Shown here one piece after another: positions 23,701 through 34,174 of a stretch of DNA of 64,000 nucleotides. Numbering within the stretch: the first letter of the stretch is position 1; each line of letters begins with the position of its first letter. The DNA comes from Whalleya microplaca (taxonomy: Eukaryota; Ascomycota; Sordariomycetes; Xylariales; Xylariaceae). The stretch lies in contig MU385762.1 in the NCBI GenBank assembly GCA_022497155.1, positions 124,001 to 188,000 on the forward strand. Direction: 5' to 3'. Both the position numbers and the translations under genes were made by a program. Below the pieces are notes generated by a model that saw only the letters and a program-made list of their open reading frames with translations, ran no database searches and was not told the origin of the DNA.

Positions 23701-25596
23701 ATGGCCTGCTATCTTCCTTTACCTCTTTTGCTCCTCTCCTATCTGGCCATCTTTCTATCTGTCGCGGCGGCCACGAGCCCAGTCGGTGTGCCATGGTCTG
23801 ACAAAGTCTTTGGGCCAGATGGTCCCTGGCAAGCGGTTGAGGTGACTGTGGGTAGAGATCAAAAAATATCTTTGTATCCAGGACACGAATTTCAGAGCTT
23901 CATCCTTACTAACAGTTACTGTGACCACAACAACACACCAGCATGTTATGCTACACAAGCCGGGCTTTATAACTCTGCCAAGTCTGAGATTGATCAAACC
24001 GGTTCTACTGGTTCCATACAATGGCGCCCTGGACCAGACTATATGATGGGAATGGATCTTGTAGGGGATGCGGCAACAATGTGGGTCGACAACATGCAAG
24101 TGGGCGGCCAAACGATAGCTAGTACATCTATAGCTTTACTGGACGCATCGTACTTGGAATACCCTGATGGCAGATGGCAGCCTTTAACCGTAGGCTGTTT
24201 AGGCATAGGAGCACCCAAAACTGTCAACCAAAGCTTCACGATGAATACGGGACCTGCGATCAACGCTAGTCTAATTCCTGGGTATCTATGGGAGCAGAAT
24301 CAGATTGCGTCAATGTCATTCGCTATGCACATTGGGTCGGCGAATCACATGTCTGGCTCACTTTACTTCGGAGGGTACGATCAGAACCTGATTGTTGGGG
24401 ATATCTTGACCGAGTCCGGCGATTACACGAAGATGATCTCGTTGAGGGATATTAGCATCAACGTGGTGGACGGAGCTTCTCCATGGAAATTTGAGTCATT
24501 AGGAGGCCTTCTTGCATCAGGAAACTCGTCCATAAATTCTGGGGGAATCCAGGTCGCAATTGATGGTTGTTCCCCTTACCTATCACTTCCGAAGTCGACC
24601 TGTGATGCTATAGCCAATAATCTTCCGGTCACCTACAACGAAGATTTCGGACTTTACTTCTGGAATACAGACAACGCCAAGTACAGTCAAATCGTTCGCT
24701 CAGCTTCCGCTCTGGAATTCACCTTTTTGGGCAATACAAATACCAAGAATATCACTATTTCAGTGCCATTTCGCCACCTAAACCTTACACTAACGGAGCC
24801 ATTAGTCGATCATGACATACAGTATTTCCCATGCTTCACTGGGAATCCAAATCGGTATACACTCGGCCGAGCGTTCTTACAAGACGCTTATGTCGCTGCA
24901 AACTGGAATCCTTCGACATGGTGGCTTGCCCAAGCACCCGGTCCGAATATTCCACCTTCATCGATCATTGAACTTTTAGAAAATGACAAGGAAATTAAGG
25001 CCAGCTCCAATGACTGGAAAGAATCGTGGTCCGGGTCCTGGACAGCTCTCTCGGCCGACGAGGCTGATGGCTCGGATGCTGTAAGCCCAACAGGCACAGC
25101 GGTACCACCGAGTACCGGACTCTCAACTGGAGCCCGAGCAGGGATAGGAGTTGGCGTTGGAATCGCGGGCTTGATAATTCTCGGGGCTATCACTTTCTTC
25201 CTACGTCGTCGGAAAGCTACTCAGTCCGACGGAGCAGTGTCGAGCACGGCTCATGGCGCTAGTAACACAACCTACGACGGTAACCTTGTGCCAGAACTCG
25301 GAAACGACACGCCTGCGAAGAACCCTATATTGCCATCGATGACAGACACATCTACACAGAATCCACAACCATCCCCAGATTCGATGATGTACGACCAGCA
25401 ACATCCCAATCAACAGTCTGCTCAACGATACTCCCAACAGTATCCCCCGCAGTATATTCCGCCCCAGCAACATCAGGAATACGCACATCCATCTACGCAG
25501 ACGTACAACGCCGAGTTGCCTGCTATCGGCAACACGCTGACAGAGCTACCCACAACCCCTTATAGCCCACATGCGCCCGGCGGATCCCATATATAG
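23701..25596 (+). CDS. Membrane-anchored aspartic-protease-fold protein, catalytically dead
   Basis: A single uninterrupted 631-aa frame starting at the ATG of MACYLPLPLLLLSYLAIFLS, a signal peptide. The extracellular part follows the pepsin fold (PWQAVEVTVG, QPLTVGCLGIGAP, SMSFAMHIG, GSLYFGGYDQN), but the catalytic triplets are gone. At the first site there is no DTG, and the second has IDGCSPYLSLP (Asp near 288) instead of DSG/DTG-S. A single membrane span follows (GIGVGVGIAGLIILGAITFF, about 481-500), then RRRK as a stop-transfer and a ~130-residue cytosolic tail rich in Gln, Pro and Tyr (QRYSQQYPPQYIPPQQHQ). Such pseudo-peptidase A1 proteins are common in filamentous fungi and uncharacterised. 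The layout is receptor- or sensor-like. That role is inference. Confidence 0.85.
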   Translation: MACYLPLPLLLLSYLAIFLSVAAATSPVGVPWSDKVFGPDGPWQAVEVTVGRDQKISLYPGHEFQSFILTNSYCDHNNTPACYATQAGLYNSAKSEIDQTGSTGSIQWRPGPDYMMGMDLVGDAATMWVDNMQVGGQTIASTSIALLDASYLEYPDGRWQPLTVGCLGIGAPKTVNQSFTMNTGPAINASLIPGYLWEQNQIASMSFAMHIGSANHMSGSLYFGGYDQNLIVGDILTESGDYTKMISLRDISINVVDGASPWKFESLGGLLASGNSSINSGGIQVAIDGCSPYLSLPKSTCDAIANNLPVTYNEDFGLYFWNTDNAKYSQIVRSASALEFTFLGNTNTKNITISVPFRHLNLTLTEPLVDHDIQYFPCFTGNPNRYTLGRAFLQDAYVAANWNPSTWWLAQAPGPNIPPSSIIELLENDKEIKASSNDWKESWSGSWTALSADEADGSDAVSPTGTAVPPSTGLSTGARAGIGVGVGIAGLIILGAITFFLRRRKATQSDGAVSSTAHGASNTTYDGNLVPELGNDTPAKNPILPSMTDTSTQNPQPSPDSMMYDQQHPNQQSAQRYSQQYPPQYIPPQQHQEYAHPSTQTYNAELPAIGNTLTELPTTPYSPHAPGGSHI

Positions 25597-26324
25597 ACTT
25601 AGGGACCTTCTCAGCAAGCTTACGCATCACCTCACTCTAGTATAGCCCGGGCATATAACATCGGTCTGTACATTATAATTGGTAATGAAAAGAAAAGAAA
25701 AAAGACAAAGAAATCCTGAAAACCTCGACATCTCCTTTTTCACGTCTTCTCCATTTCGGATATGGTACCATTTTCTCGGACATTAGATAAGAAGTATATG
25801 ATATGGGGTTGGATCTGCAGCACGAGATCGGCGGGATGGAATTTAGGATAAGCGGTTCCATTAATAATACCATTTGGTTGGACTGGTTGGGATCTCCTAC
25901 TGTAGGTGACGGTATTACTGCGGTAACTTACGCCTTTTCAAGTAGATGCACTTATTAGATGTATTTTGTTTATCTACACCGGACGGCATCGTGAAACCAG
26001 AAAGGTTGTGCATGTGTAGATACTTAGTAATTAGTCTTCTCCAGACGCCAGGGGAGCGCGATGAGCACTGGTGAGGCAATCTTGGACCGACTCTTAATCT
26101 GTACATGCACTGTGCCCTTTTGCCGCGCTTAATTCGAAGCTAATCTTCAGCTGTCAAGGGAGCCCAGAAAGAAGAAAATCCGTACCCCACCCTGCGGCTC
26201 TCATAAGGTGGAACTACCTACAATTTAATGTGTAAGTACTGCGTAGTTTCGGCTTTTCTGCATATATCTACCTACTATGTGACAATTTTATTTCATGCGA
26301 TCTTGCTACCTTGTTTTATATGGA
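25597..26324. other. Intergenic, no gene seen
   Basis: 3' flank of the protease-fold gene and AT-rich sequence up to the MITE. Confidence 0.5.
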
Positions 26325-26326
26325 TA

Positions 26327-26717
26327 TCGCTCACAAAAGTCTTGTCCATAGGAGGCTTTATAACAGCTGCCATCAGCTGCAGCTGACACCTGGCTGACCC
26401 TTGCACCCAACGGACCCTTGTACCCGACGGATTATGCCCCATAAATCTCAATGCTCTTGTCGGCGACGATATATTTGCTCGATAAACTACCGATTCGTTT
26501 TTTACTAAATATTATATATTATATTAGTTATATTAAAATAAAGTTAATAGTTTTATTTGGAATATTTAATCTAATATTTCGACAGCTAACTATATAGCTG
26601 GTAAAACTGATACCAGCTGTCAAATACCCCTGCTACTAACAGGGGTACTGACAGCTGGCTGAAACAGCCGGTGGCAGATGTCTTCAATTTCACTATGGAC
26701 AAGACTTTTGTGAGCGA
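26327..26717. mobile_element. MITE with perfect 25-bp TIRs and TA target site
   Basis: The left end TCGCTCACAAAAGTCTTGTC (26327 onward) and the right end are perfect inverted complements over 25 bp (26327-26351 and 26693-26717). Both are flanked by TA (26325-26326 and 26718-26719), the hallmark of Tc1/mariner-type insertion. At 391 bp it has no coding frame. The middle is very AT-rich (26510-26580), and both sub-terminal arms carry CAGCTG-rich palindromes. It is a nonautonomous element that would have been moved by a mariner transposase encoded elsewhere. Perfect TIRs imply recent insertion. Confidence 0.9.
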
Positions 26718-26719
26718 TA

Positions 26720-27708
26720 ACTGTACAGAGTGAATTTATATGTTTCCAAGAAACCCCTAGAATGGGATTAGAATTATTCTTCGCTACAGAATACAAAAAA
26801 AATTTGCCTTGAAATTATTCGCATATACTTGAACAGACCTGTCAACATCAAAACGTTACTTTATAACTAGTGTTTTCTGGAATCAAACATTGCTGCAGGG
26901 GGTAACCTCTATAAGGTACATATGTACGGAATAATACTGTGTGACATCCGGTGTCTACCATAGTACTGTCGGCGTCTACACTCCCTAGGCTCAAGGTTGA
27001 CTATCTTGCCTAATTTCTATGCTGCTCGCCTCCCATTTGACGCTGTAATGTTCGATAGTTTCAATCCTGTCCTTTGAATTGTCCCTTCTTGTTTCTTGTA
27101 CAACAACGGACTTTCTCTGAAGTGTGGCGGCTTACTCCCCCACTGCAACAAACACCGCCTGTGGAAAGGAGGCGTACATATGTAGTGTAGCAACCAATCT
27201 CCAGGATTGCTCCAGAGCTGACCACTCCTGCTGAGACGTAAAGTTTCTAAGGAGGTGATCTAATTATGGAATAGCGTAGCCGGTAGACCGCTATCTCAGT
27301 AGAATATTGGACGGCGCTGGCTCCTAAAGCTAGATGCCTCATCTTATGCGAAGGGGCATTGGTGTAACCAGTCAAGATATAAGTTTTGTTCACATTCAGT
27401 AGGTTGTAGATAGTCGCATGTGTATCAATGTGGCGCGGACCTGCAAAGAACACCACACTGCGCCGCAGCCTCGGCCATTAACCTATTAGCTTGTAAAGGG
27501 GCTCTCTGATCATAAGACATACATACAGCCGTGGCGTTCGTGCATGTATTATATAGGTAAGTAGGGTATAGAATATATGATCAAGCGCTACGTTACATTG
27601 TTTGGGCATAGAGTAGGTGATAGCTACTGCAATCATTAATGGCCCAAAGAGTTTCATGCTACTTGCAGTTGGGCCACATTACGATACAATTGGACATGGC
27701 TAACACTA
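26720..27708. other. Intergenic, no gene seen
   Basis: About 1 kb. Frames are short and no domain is visible. Confidence 0.5.
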
Positions 27709-28632
27709 CTAACCTTGCAACTTTTCGGTGAGGTTCTGCATAACCTCGTCTAGATTCTCTTGTTTCAGGCCGAGCCTCGTATAGTCGATGACTTTCCAGT
27801 TGTAATCGCCACCCCAACGCTCTGTGAGGAGAATCAAAAATAGGCGCCCTATCATTGGCTTTCCTTTACCCTCCTTGTCCTTGTCAAGCTTGCGACACTC
27901 GCCCGCTTGTTCAGAGCTCCGGATAATTGTCCAGTTCTGCTCCTGCGTCCTCGTTACACGCATAGCACTTGCGAGCAGATCCCGCTGACTGACATAAAAC
28001 GAGCTGAAAAACGCCCATTCGTTCTTGTACTGTGCCAGCTCCTCATCCGGCAAGGCCAACAGCGCAGCCAACGACTCCCCCACGCGCTTAAGCGTGGTGC
28101 AGTTGATCTTAGTGGTGCCTCCGTCGACCAGGACGGCATACTTTTCCTTCAGATCGATGCCGAGCGCGGCCCTGGCCATGCAAAACTCGACCCACGGATT
28201 ATTCGTGATGCCGATCCAGGCGCTGACGCCCAGGTCCTCGATCAGCTTGCGGTACGGCGCCTTGACTCTCATGAGGTCGATCTCGGTCATGATCTTGGGC
28301 TGCGTGGCGTCCGACCCGAATTCGGTCGGCACGACGTACGGCACGCGCGCCTTGGCGGCGGCCTTGATGAGGGGGACCTGTGCATCGTAGGCCTTCCAGC
28401 TCAGCGCCATGATCAGCACGTCTTGGCCCGCGAGGATGGCGGCCGCGGATGCCTCATCGTTGTAGTCGACCTTGTGTGTTGTGACGCTCGCGGGAAAGAC
28501 GCCGTTGGAGCTTGGACGTGTGAGCACGCTCACTCTATGCCCCTTGGTGATTAGAGCTGAGAGGATTGGGGCACCGATTGTGCCGCTGGCGCCAACGAGG
28601 ACGATGTTACGGGTCTGATTTGGGGGAGGCAT
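27709..28632 (-). CDS. NmrA/isoflavone-reductase-like NAD(P)-binding protein
   Basis: A 307-aa intronless member of the NmrA-like/PCBER group of atypical short-chain dehydrogenases, either NADPH-dependent reductases or redox-sensing regulators. The nucleotide-binding loop is VLVGASGTIGAPIL (about residues 11-24). Further marks are VSVLTRPSS, VDYNDEAS, GQDVLIMALSW, VPYVVPTEFGSD and SAWIGITNNPWVEF. A catalytic Lys expected in the true isoflavone reductases may be the one in RVKAPYRKL, though I cannot confirm this. No signal peptide, so cytosolic. The ATG at 28632 follows a normal leader. It stands alone between deserts, so substrate cannot be inferred from neighbours. Confidence 0.85.
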   Translation of the reverse strand: MPPPNQTRNIVLVGASGTIGAPILSALITKGHRVSVLTRPSSNGVFPASVTTHKVDYNDEASAAAILAGQDVLIMALSWKAYDAQVPLIKAAAKARVPYVVPTEFGSDATQPKIMTEIDLMRVKAPYRKLIEDLGVSAWIGITNNPWVEFCMARAALGIDLKEKYAVLVDGGTTKINCTTLKRVGESLAALLALPDEELAQYKNEWAFFSSFYVSQRDLLASAMRVTRTQEQNWTIIRSSEQAGECRKLDKDKEGKGKPMIGRLFLILLTERWGGDYNWKVIDYTRLGLKQENLDEVMQNLTEKLQG

Positions 28633-30852
28633 CGTAAAGATCTTTGAATCTATGGTGCTGCGGTATTCTATTCTCTACTGGGAAAGACTAACTAGACGCA
28701 TTCCTTTCTTGGTTGCTGCATGACCCTCGATGACCGAGGCACGGTGGGTATGATTGAATTATTTCGTAGACAGAATGTATACTTTCAGCGAATTCCAATT
28801 AGTTGTGTGCTCTCTTCGCTCATTCGTCGCACTTGCATATGGCTATTCGATCGCGTTACACATTCAACGAGGGGTCGGAACCGAGGGCGCGCAATGTCCG
28901 TCATACCTTGCGCGATTTGGTTTCTATGAGGAACTGTTCCTCTCTGTACTGTGACCTGTACTGTCCCCTCCTTGCTATGTAGTCGAATGATTGACAGATG
29001 TCGAAAAAAGACTCTAGACAAGACTAAATGAAGAGTAGGTGACCTTTGAAATGTCTCCCAGTACTCACAGTATATTCTAGAAATTATAATACGAAGTTGT
29101 CGGGGAAAGTGAAAAGGAACATAACATTGAATATGGTAAATGTGAAAATAGGGGGCGAAAACTTGATACGTCATAAGACTTTGATCCTATAGAGCTACTA
29201 GTTTATAAGCATTTATAGAGTGAGAGTAATGCATAAAAGATATTATTTAGACTTCTGGTTCTCTCTTACCTGTGATTAACCTGAGTGTCGTGCTCCTACT
29301 TAGTATCTGAATTACGCGAAAGGAATAACTGCTCATAACCATGCTAAGATCAGTATTCAAAATTGAGTTAATCTAATACTTTTGGATCAATAAATGAAGT
29401 ATCTTCTCTTATTCCATCCTTCCACGTGCCTAAGGAGACGTCGGCCTCAACTGGAGCGGCAGGCAAAGACTGCTCAATATGTACACTTCGGCAGTGGCAA
29501 ATGGAAGGACTTCATTCACAGGTTACAGGTAGTCCCACTATTACATACGTAACAACCGGAAGAGCGCGGCCAGACAGAAGTTGAGCAAATGCCTCGAGAT
29601 AATATCGATATCCGTATACCAATGCCTCAATTGGCAAGGTATATACAGGTATGTCATTTATTGCGATGCCCTGAAGATAGCGCCTCAGTCAATACAACTA
29701 AGTTCGTAGCACTACACTACTAGGAACCAAAAGTGCAGTATATATGACTTATGACATTTTCGTGATACATAAACTGTAGTGGTGTTATGCCAGCCACGTT
29801 ATAAGACTTTATCTGAGCGAGTTCTTTCGTCAAAGCGTTTGCCCCAACACTAGGCGTAACATCATGAAACTTTTTAGGTTTTTTTATTACCTCTTTCAAA
29901 CAATACATAGTATTGAGTTTGAGATTGCAACGATTAAGAGACTTCTAGTTTAGCAATAGAGAGATATTGGCAGAAGCTACTCTTTTATGTAGCCGAAGCC
30001 TTGTATCAAATATGAAAGACTAGTCTTCTAATTTCGTTACGATTGGCCTGAGTGTATGCACTTTCGTGAGGCCGCAGTAGACGAAGTATAACATTGGATC
30101 TAGAATCTGACTATACCAAGTATGAATATGGTATAAATTCGTAAATTCCCATGAAGCTTGTGCGGGTGTTTTTGAAACCGATGGAGTCAAGAGTACAGAT
30201 CTGGGCTGCTCATATACAGTACATGCAGACAAAGTCTGGGTTTTTTTTTTCTTTTTCGAAAATTTTTCTAAGTCCTGCTCTCTCATTACGTTGTTTTATG
30301 TTGATCGGGCTTGTTTTACGCTATTGGACTATGGTAGCTAGATAACAAAGTTGTAGATATCGCCTAATTGCCTGGACCTAGTGTACGTCATTTGAATGGT
30401 AGAGGATCCCAGTAAAACCTTCCTACTCTGTTTCTCCAAATTACATCACAGGGCCCATGATCAATGAGAATTGCCAACAGCTCAGTGGACATCTATGCAT
30501 GTATATATGGTTTCGTCTCACCGAGCTTTCGTGTTACTTATCTTTCTACAGTGTTGGCTTGGAGCTATCATACTACCTCCTCTCGGTGGCACAGTGAAGT
30601 GACTGATATACGTCATGGTCTTGCTAAACAATCGACCTTCATCAGTTAAGTGCTTGGGGAATCTGCCTCATCATCACTGGGGGCTTTCACAACGTTTTAC
30701 CTACATGTGGAAAATAATTATATAACTGACTCTTCTCCCAGAGTGTGTTGCTTACACTTCTGCCTAAAACATACTTCATTGAAATCACCTCTTACCAAAG
30801 CCTGCCGCTGCCCTTCATTGTTCCATTACTTACTACATTCCCATCTACCAGC
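28633..30852. other. Gene desert (2.2 kb)
   Basis: No supported gene on either strand. It is AT-rich, with a T-run at about 30241-30255. The last ~100 bases are the leader of the secreted-protein gene. Confidence 0.5.
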
Positions 30853-31266
30853 ATGCATTTCATCAAAGAGTTTGTCTCGCTCGTCATGTTCACCGCAGTT
30901 ACTGCTATTCCAGTATCATCGCCCAACACTGAAGCGCTAGTAGACCCAGCCGCCTTAGAGGACTATGAAGCCATTGTCAATGTCTATTGCGGGAATACCT
31001 GTGACCACTCTGTGGACTCCTTCTTCCTTGTTGGAGCCGGGGCGTCTACATGTCGTCCTTATAGCAATACACACTCTATCCAAGCCACTGCTAAGTATCC
31101 AATACCCGTCTTTACACATATGTATTATACTGTCTGATCTGACACCGTTCCTAGCAACTGCAAGATTACCACTTGGAGCGGCAACAATTGCCAGGGGTCT
31201 TCGAAGGTCATTCCCGACTCGGCCTGCTTGAGTGTTCCATTCGCTTCCGTCAGCATCCAATGCTAG
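30853..31266 (+). CDS. Small cysteine-rich secreted protein, 117 aa
   Basis: Two exons (30853-31094 and 31155-31266) joined in phase through a 60-bp intron (GTATCC donor, CTGAC branch, TTCCTAG acceptor). The protein begins MHFIKEFVSLVMFTAVTAIP, a signal peptide of about 18 residues, then a short acidic pro-like segment. The mature part has seven cysteines (VYCGNTC, STC, NNC, NNC, SAC, IQC at the very end). It is short, secreted and disulphide-rich, with no recognised domain, the profile of a candidate effector or antimicrobial-like protein. The odd Cys number leaves one unpaired or suggests dimerisation. The upstream start in the same frame is non-ATG and is rejected. It sits between two deserts, a typical place for lineage-specific secreted proteins. 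Confidence 0.65.
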
Positions 31267-31968
31267 ATACACAAGAGGTACATAAAAATATCTACAATCG
31301 TTAGGATGTCAGTGGGGTTGGGCTAGGCACTAATTGTATTGTGTTTGATATGGCTTAATGCTAGAGCTAAACCAACTTCGCTCTGAACTACTCATCCACC
31401 TCCGATCTTTGATACACAAAATTTATTGTTGGGCTATGCTCAAGTCTTATTAGCCCATTATTATGCCTGTGGGTTTAAATTAGCTTTGACGATATATATA
31501 TAGTGGTTGGAAGCCCTGAGAACTAGCTTAAGTCATTCATTGAGAGTATCGACTGCAACACTCCATTTGTGTTTGTTGATGGGAAAATGGGTCACTAGAA
31601 GTAACATGACGTGAATGTCCCCGAGTAAAATGGAAAGTTCGGGTGAGGGATTAAGATGATGCGATGGGATAACTCCGATAGCAAATATAATATTACGAAC
31701 ATCAAGTATGCAATCTTCATTTTCAATTGATTGAGCAGATTAGTCTGTATAGATTTGATGAAGAGTTTTAGGATTTTGATGGGTGATCCACTTGCTAATT
31801 CTATAGCTGATAACCCCCCGTGTTACACTAAATAGCATATATGCGGCTACTTATGAATAGTCATTTACACTTAGTCCATTTCTCAGTTGAATATGGAAAT
31901 TCACCAATGAAGTTTCTAACTTTTCAACTCAATTCTTCTTTTGAAAAGTAGTAACTTGCATGCATACC
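31267..31968. other. Intergenic, no gene seen
   Basis: AT-rich, with no supported frame. Confidence 0.5.
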
Positions 31969-32730
31969 TTATGCGCCATCATTCATTCTGCTAAGTAGTC
32001 GGGACAATCTCGATCTAATATCCCTCAGAGTTGCGTCTGTCTCAACTCTATCATCACCTGTGATGCTGTCATCATGGCCGCCCTCTCCCCTGCTGCCCTC
32101 CTGTATTTCGTCTAACACCTCACCAAGGCGCAACACAGCATGCCTTAGTGTCTCGCGTGCGACGATAACGGCCTCACCATCATCGAGCCTCATGCTCCCT
32201 AGAAAAACAGGCGGGCCTTCCCAAGTCGTTGAATCGGGAAGCGGCCGTGATACGTACGTAGACAATGTATCAATAGAAGCTGATGGATGATCATAGTGCG
32301 AGTCGGAAATCCCATCTATTCCCATCGAGGTACTTGTCGTACCCCCAAATTTGTCAGATATATGGTAGCAATGGAAAGCAGGTGTTCAATCTAGCAATAA
32401 CGATCAAGGTTTTACAGATACTAAAGTTGAATACTCACTAGTCACTGTTATGAAAAGACTCGGTGTCCAAATTTCATATAGGCTTAAGACGCGACTCGAG
32501 GTCTCGACCATAATGCGCACTAGATCGGCCCCCTGATGAGTGCTGGCGTTGGAACAGTCTTTTATGCGCCCCCATGTGTGCCTTAGTAGTTGGTCGGCAC
32601 GAAGCATATCATCAAAAGGTACACGAGTCGGAGCAGCCGAAGGCGAAGCAGGGGTTGAGTACCCAGCGATTATGTTGTCCATCCGTATTGCTCCCTCTAC
32701 ACAGTCACATGCTGGGTGGGTTCGTTCCAT
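31969..32730 (-). pseudogene. AflR-C-type regulatory domain remnant
   Basis: Two open blocks resemble the C-terminal (AflR) regulatory domain of zinc-cluster regulators of polyketide gene clusters. The first (32730-32439) has HPACDCVEGAI and MVETSSRVLSLYE. The second (about 32325-31969) has FLGSMRLDDGEAVIVAR, LRHAVLRLGEVLDEI and LRDIRSRLSRLL. The only phase-compatible splice (GTGAGT donor at 32438, CTAG acceptor at 32391) puts an in-frame TGA at 32386-32388. No Cys6 zinc cluster can be found in the ~350 bp upstream, so the DNA-binding domain is missing. I read it as a decayed regulator. A working domain-only protein using an unusual splice is less likely. It lies 1.4 kb from an acyltransferase gene. 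Confidence 0.55.
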
Positions 32731-34174
32731 GTCGCGTGCTATTGTAGGCACCAATAGGTAGCATAAGTTGGAAGAAGGACTGTGATGACGAGCATTGTCA
32801 TTGTTCTAGACTTTAGGTGAATATAAGCTCCGAGATACGGCTGTTTCATGAATAGTTTTTGTGGCTATAAGCCGTTTATCGCTTAGAAATATTTGGTGTA
32901 GACAGGCTTACTGCTGCAAACTGCTAGCACACATGTCCATACTACGTACGAGTCAGTTCATCGTGTCACACTTTTGCATATCCCATTAACAGCAAGTAAG
33001 AATCATGGATGCTGTAATGTGGCGCTATGTAAGCAATAATCCCTGACTACTGTATTTGATCATTCGTATCGGTAGCACAATTTTATCTGATTTTCCTTGT
33101 ATTATCAATACCTGAACACTCTTTTCAAGCCAAGAATAATTCGTACATGCCTCTTGTCATTCAACCACTTACAGTGCAGACCAGAGTAACAACCCTCGAT
33201 AATTTCCATGCAGTTTCCGTAGCGTGCCCCGTGGGCCCTAGCAGTTCGGCCTATTTCCTCTTTAGTATACCGAGACAGATTAATTGTTATAAATGAATGG
33301 TTTTTATAGGTCCCGTAATGTCCATGTAAGGGAAATATCATGTGTAAAATCAACGTGAGGGTTAATGAGATGTTTGATGAAGAGTAGGGTCGTGAAACTA
33401 TGTTCGCCTCTCTACCTCGAAAATAATTATACTCAAACTTGCCATTCTGATAGCCACCTGTCTCCACGTCCAAAGCACAGTTACAACCCAGTAATGAAAA
33501 CTAATAATTAATTATACGGTGATTATTTCCTAAAATACCAATGATGTATATAGCCTTATGGAATACTTCATGCATATGTGGCTATCCGGTCCTAGAGCTA
33601 CGTAAGATACATCCTACTATAGTATTGGCTACCGCTGATTGACGCTTGTAATTCCCACCCTTCGAAATCTTACAGCATTCACAATAAACATTGCTAATAG
33701 ATTATATACATATAGTCGTCGTAATTGGCGATGGATCGACCGTAAAACCAGAGGCTAGTGCTTTTGATAGAAGCCCGCAGTCAAATGGGCATCAGACCCA
33801 CTTACAAAGATATAAACTACCAAATGCTTCAAGAAGAGCAATAAGATCAAGCCCTATAAAGATGATGAGCAGGTAATAATCACGTGACAAAGGGGGCACC
33901 GAAAGGAGTGCTGAAAGGATGCTGTGAGCACTCGGATTCAGCGCTTGTGTGTAATTGATTTATAAGCACTACTAGCCTCCTGTAACTCTACGGTAGCTAA
34001 TACACAGCCAATTCACCCCTGTTTTTGCTGACAAGAATATATTCTATTGACAATGCCGTTATCAAAGCATATAACCTATGACCTCCTATCGTCATTATCA
34101 AAGCGGACTATGACTCTCTGGAATCGGACTATAACTGAAGACTGTTATGAAGCAATAGGAATATCACATCTCTA
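32731..34174. other. Intergenic, no gene seen
   Basis: Searched for the missing zinc-cluster exon of the regulator remnant and found no CxxC pattern. AT-rich with short frames. Confidence 0.5.
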
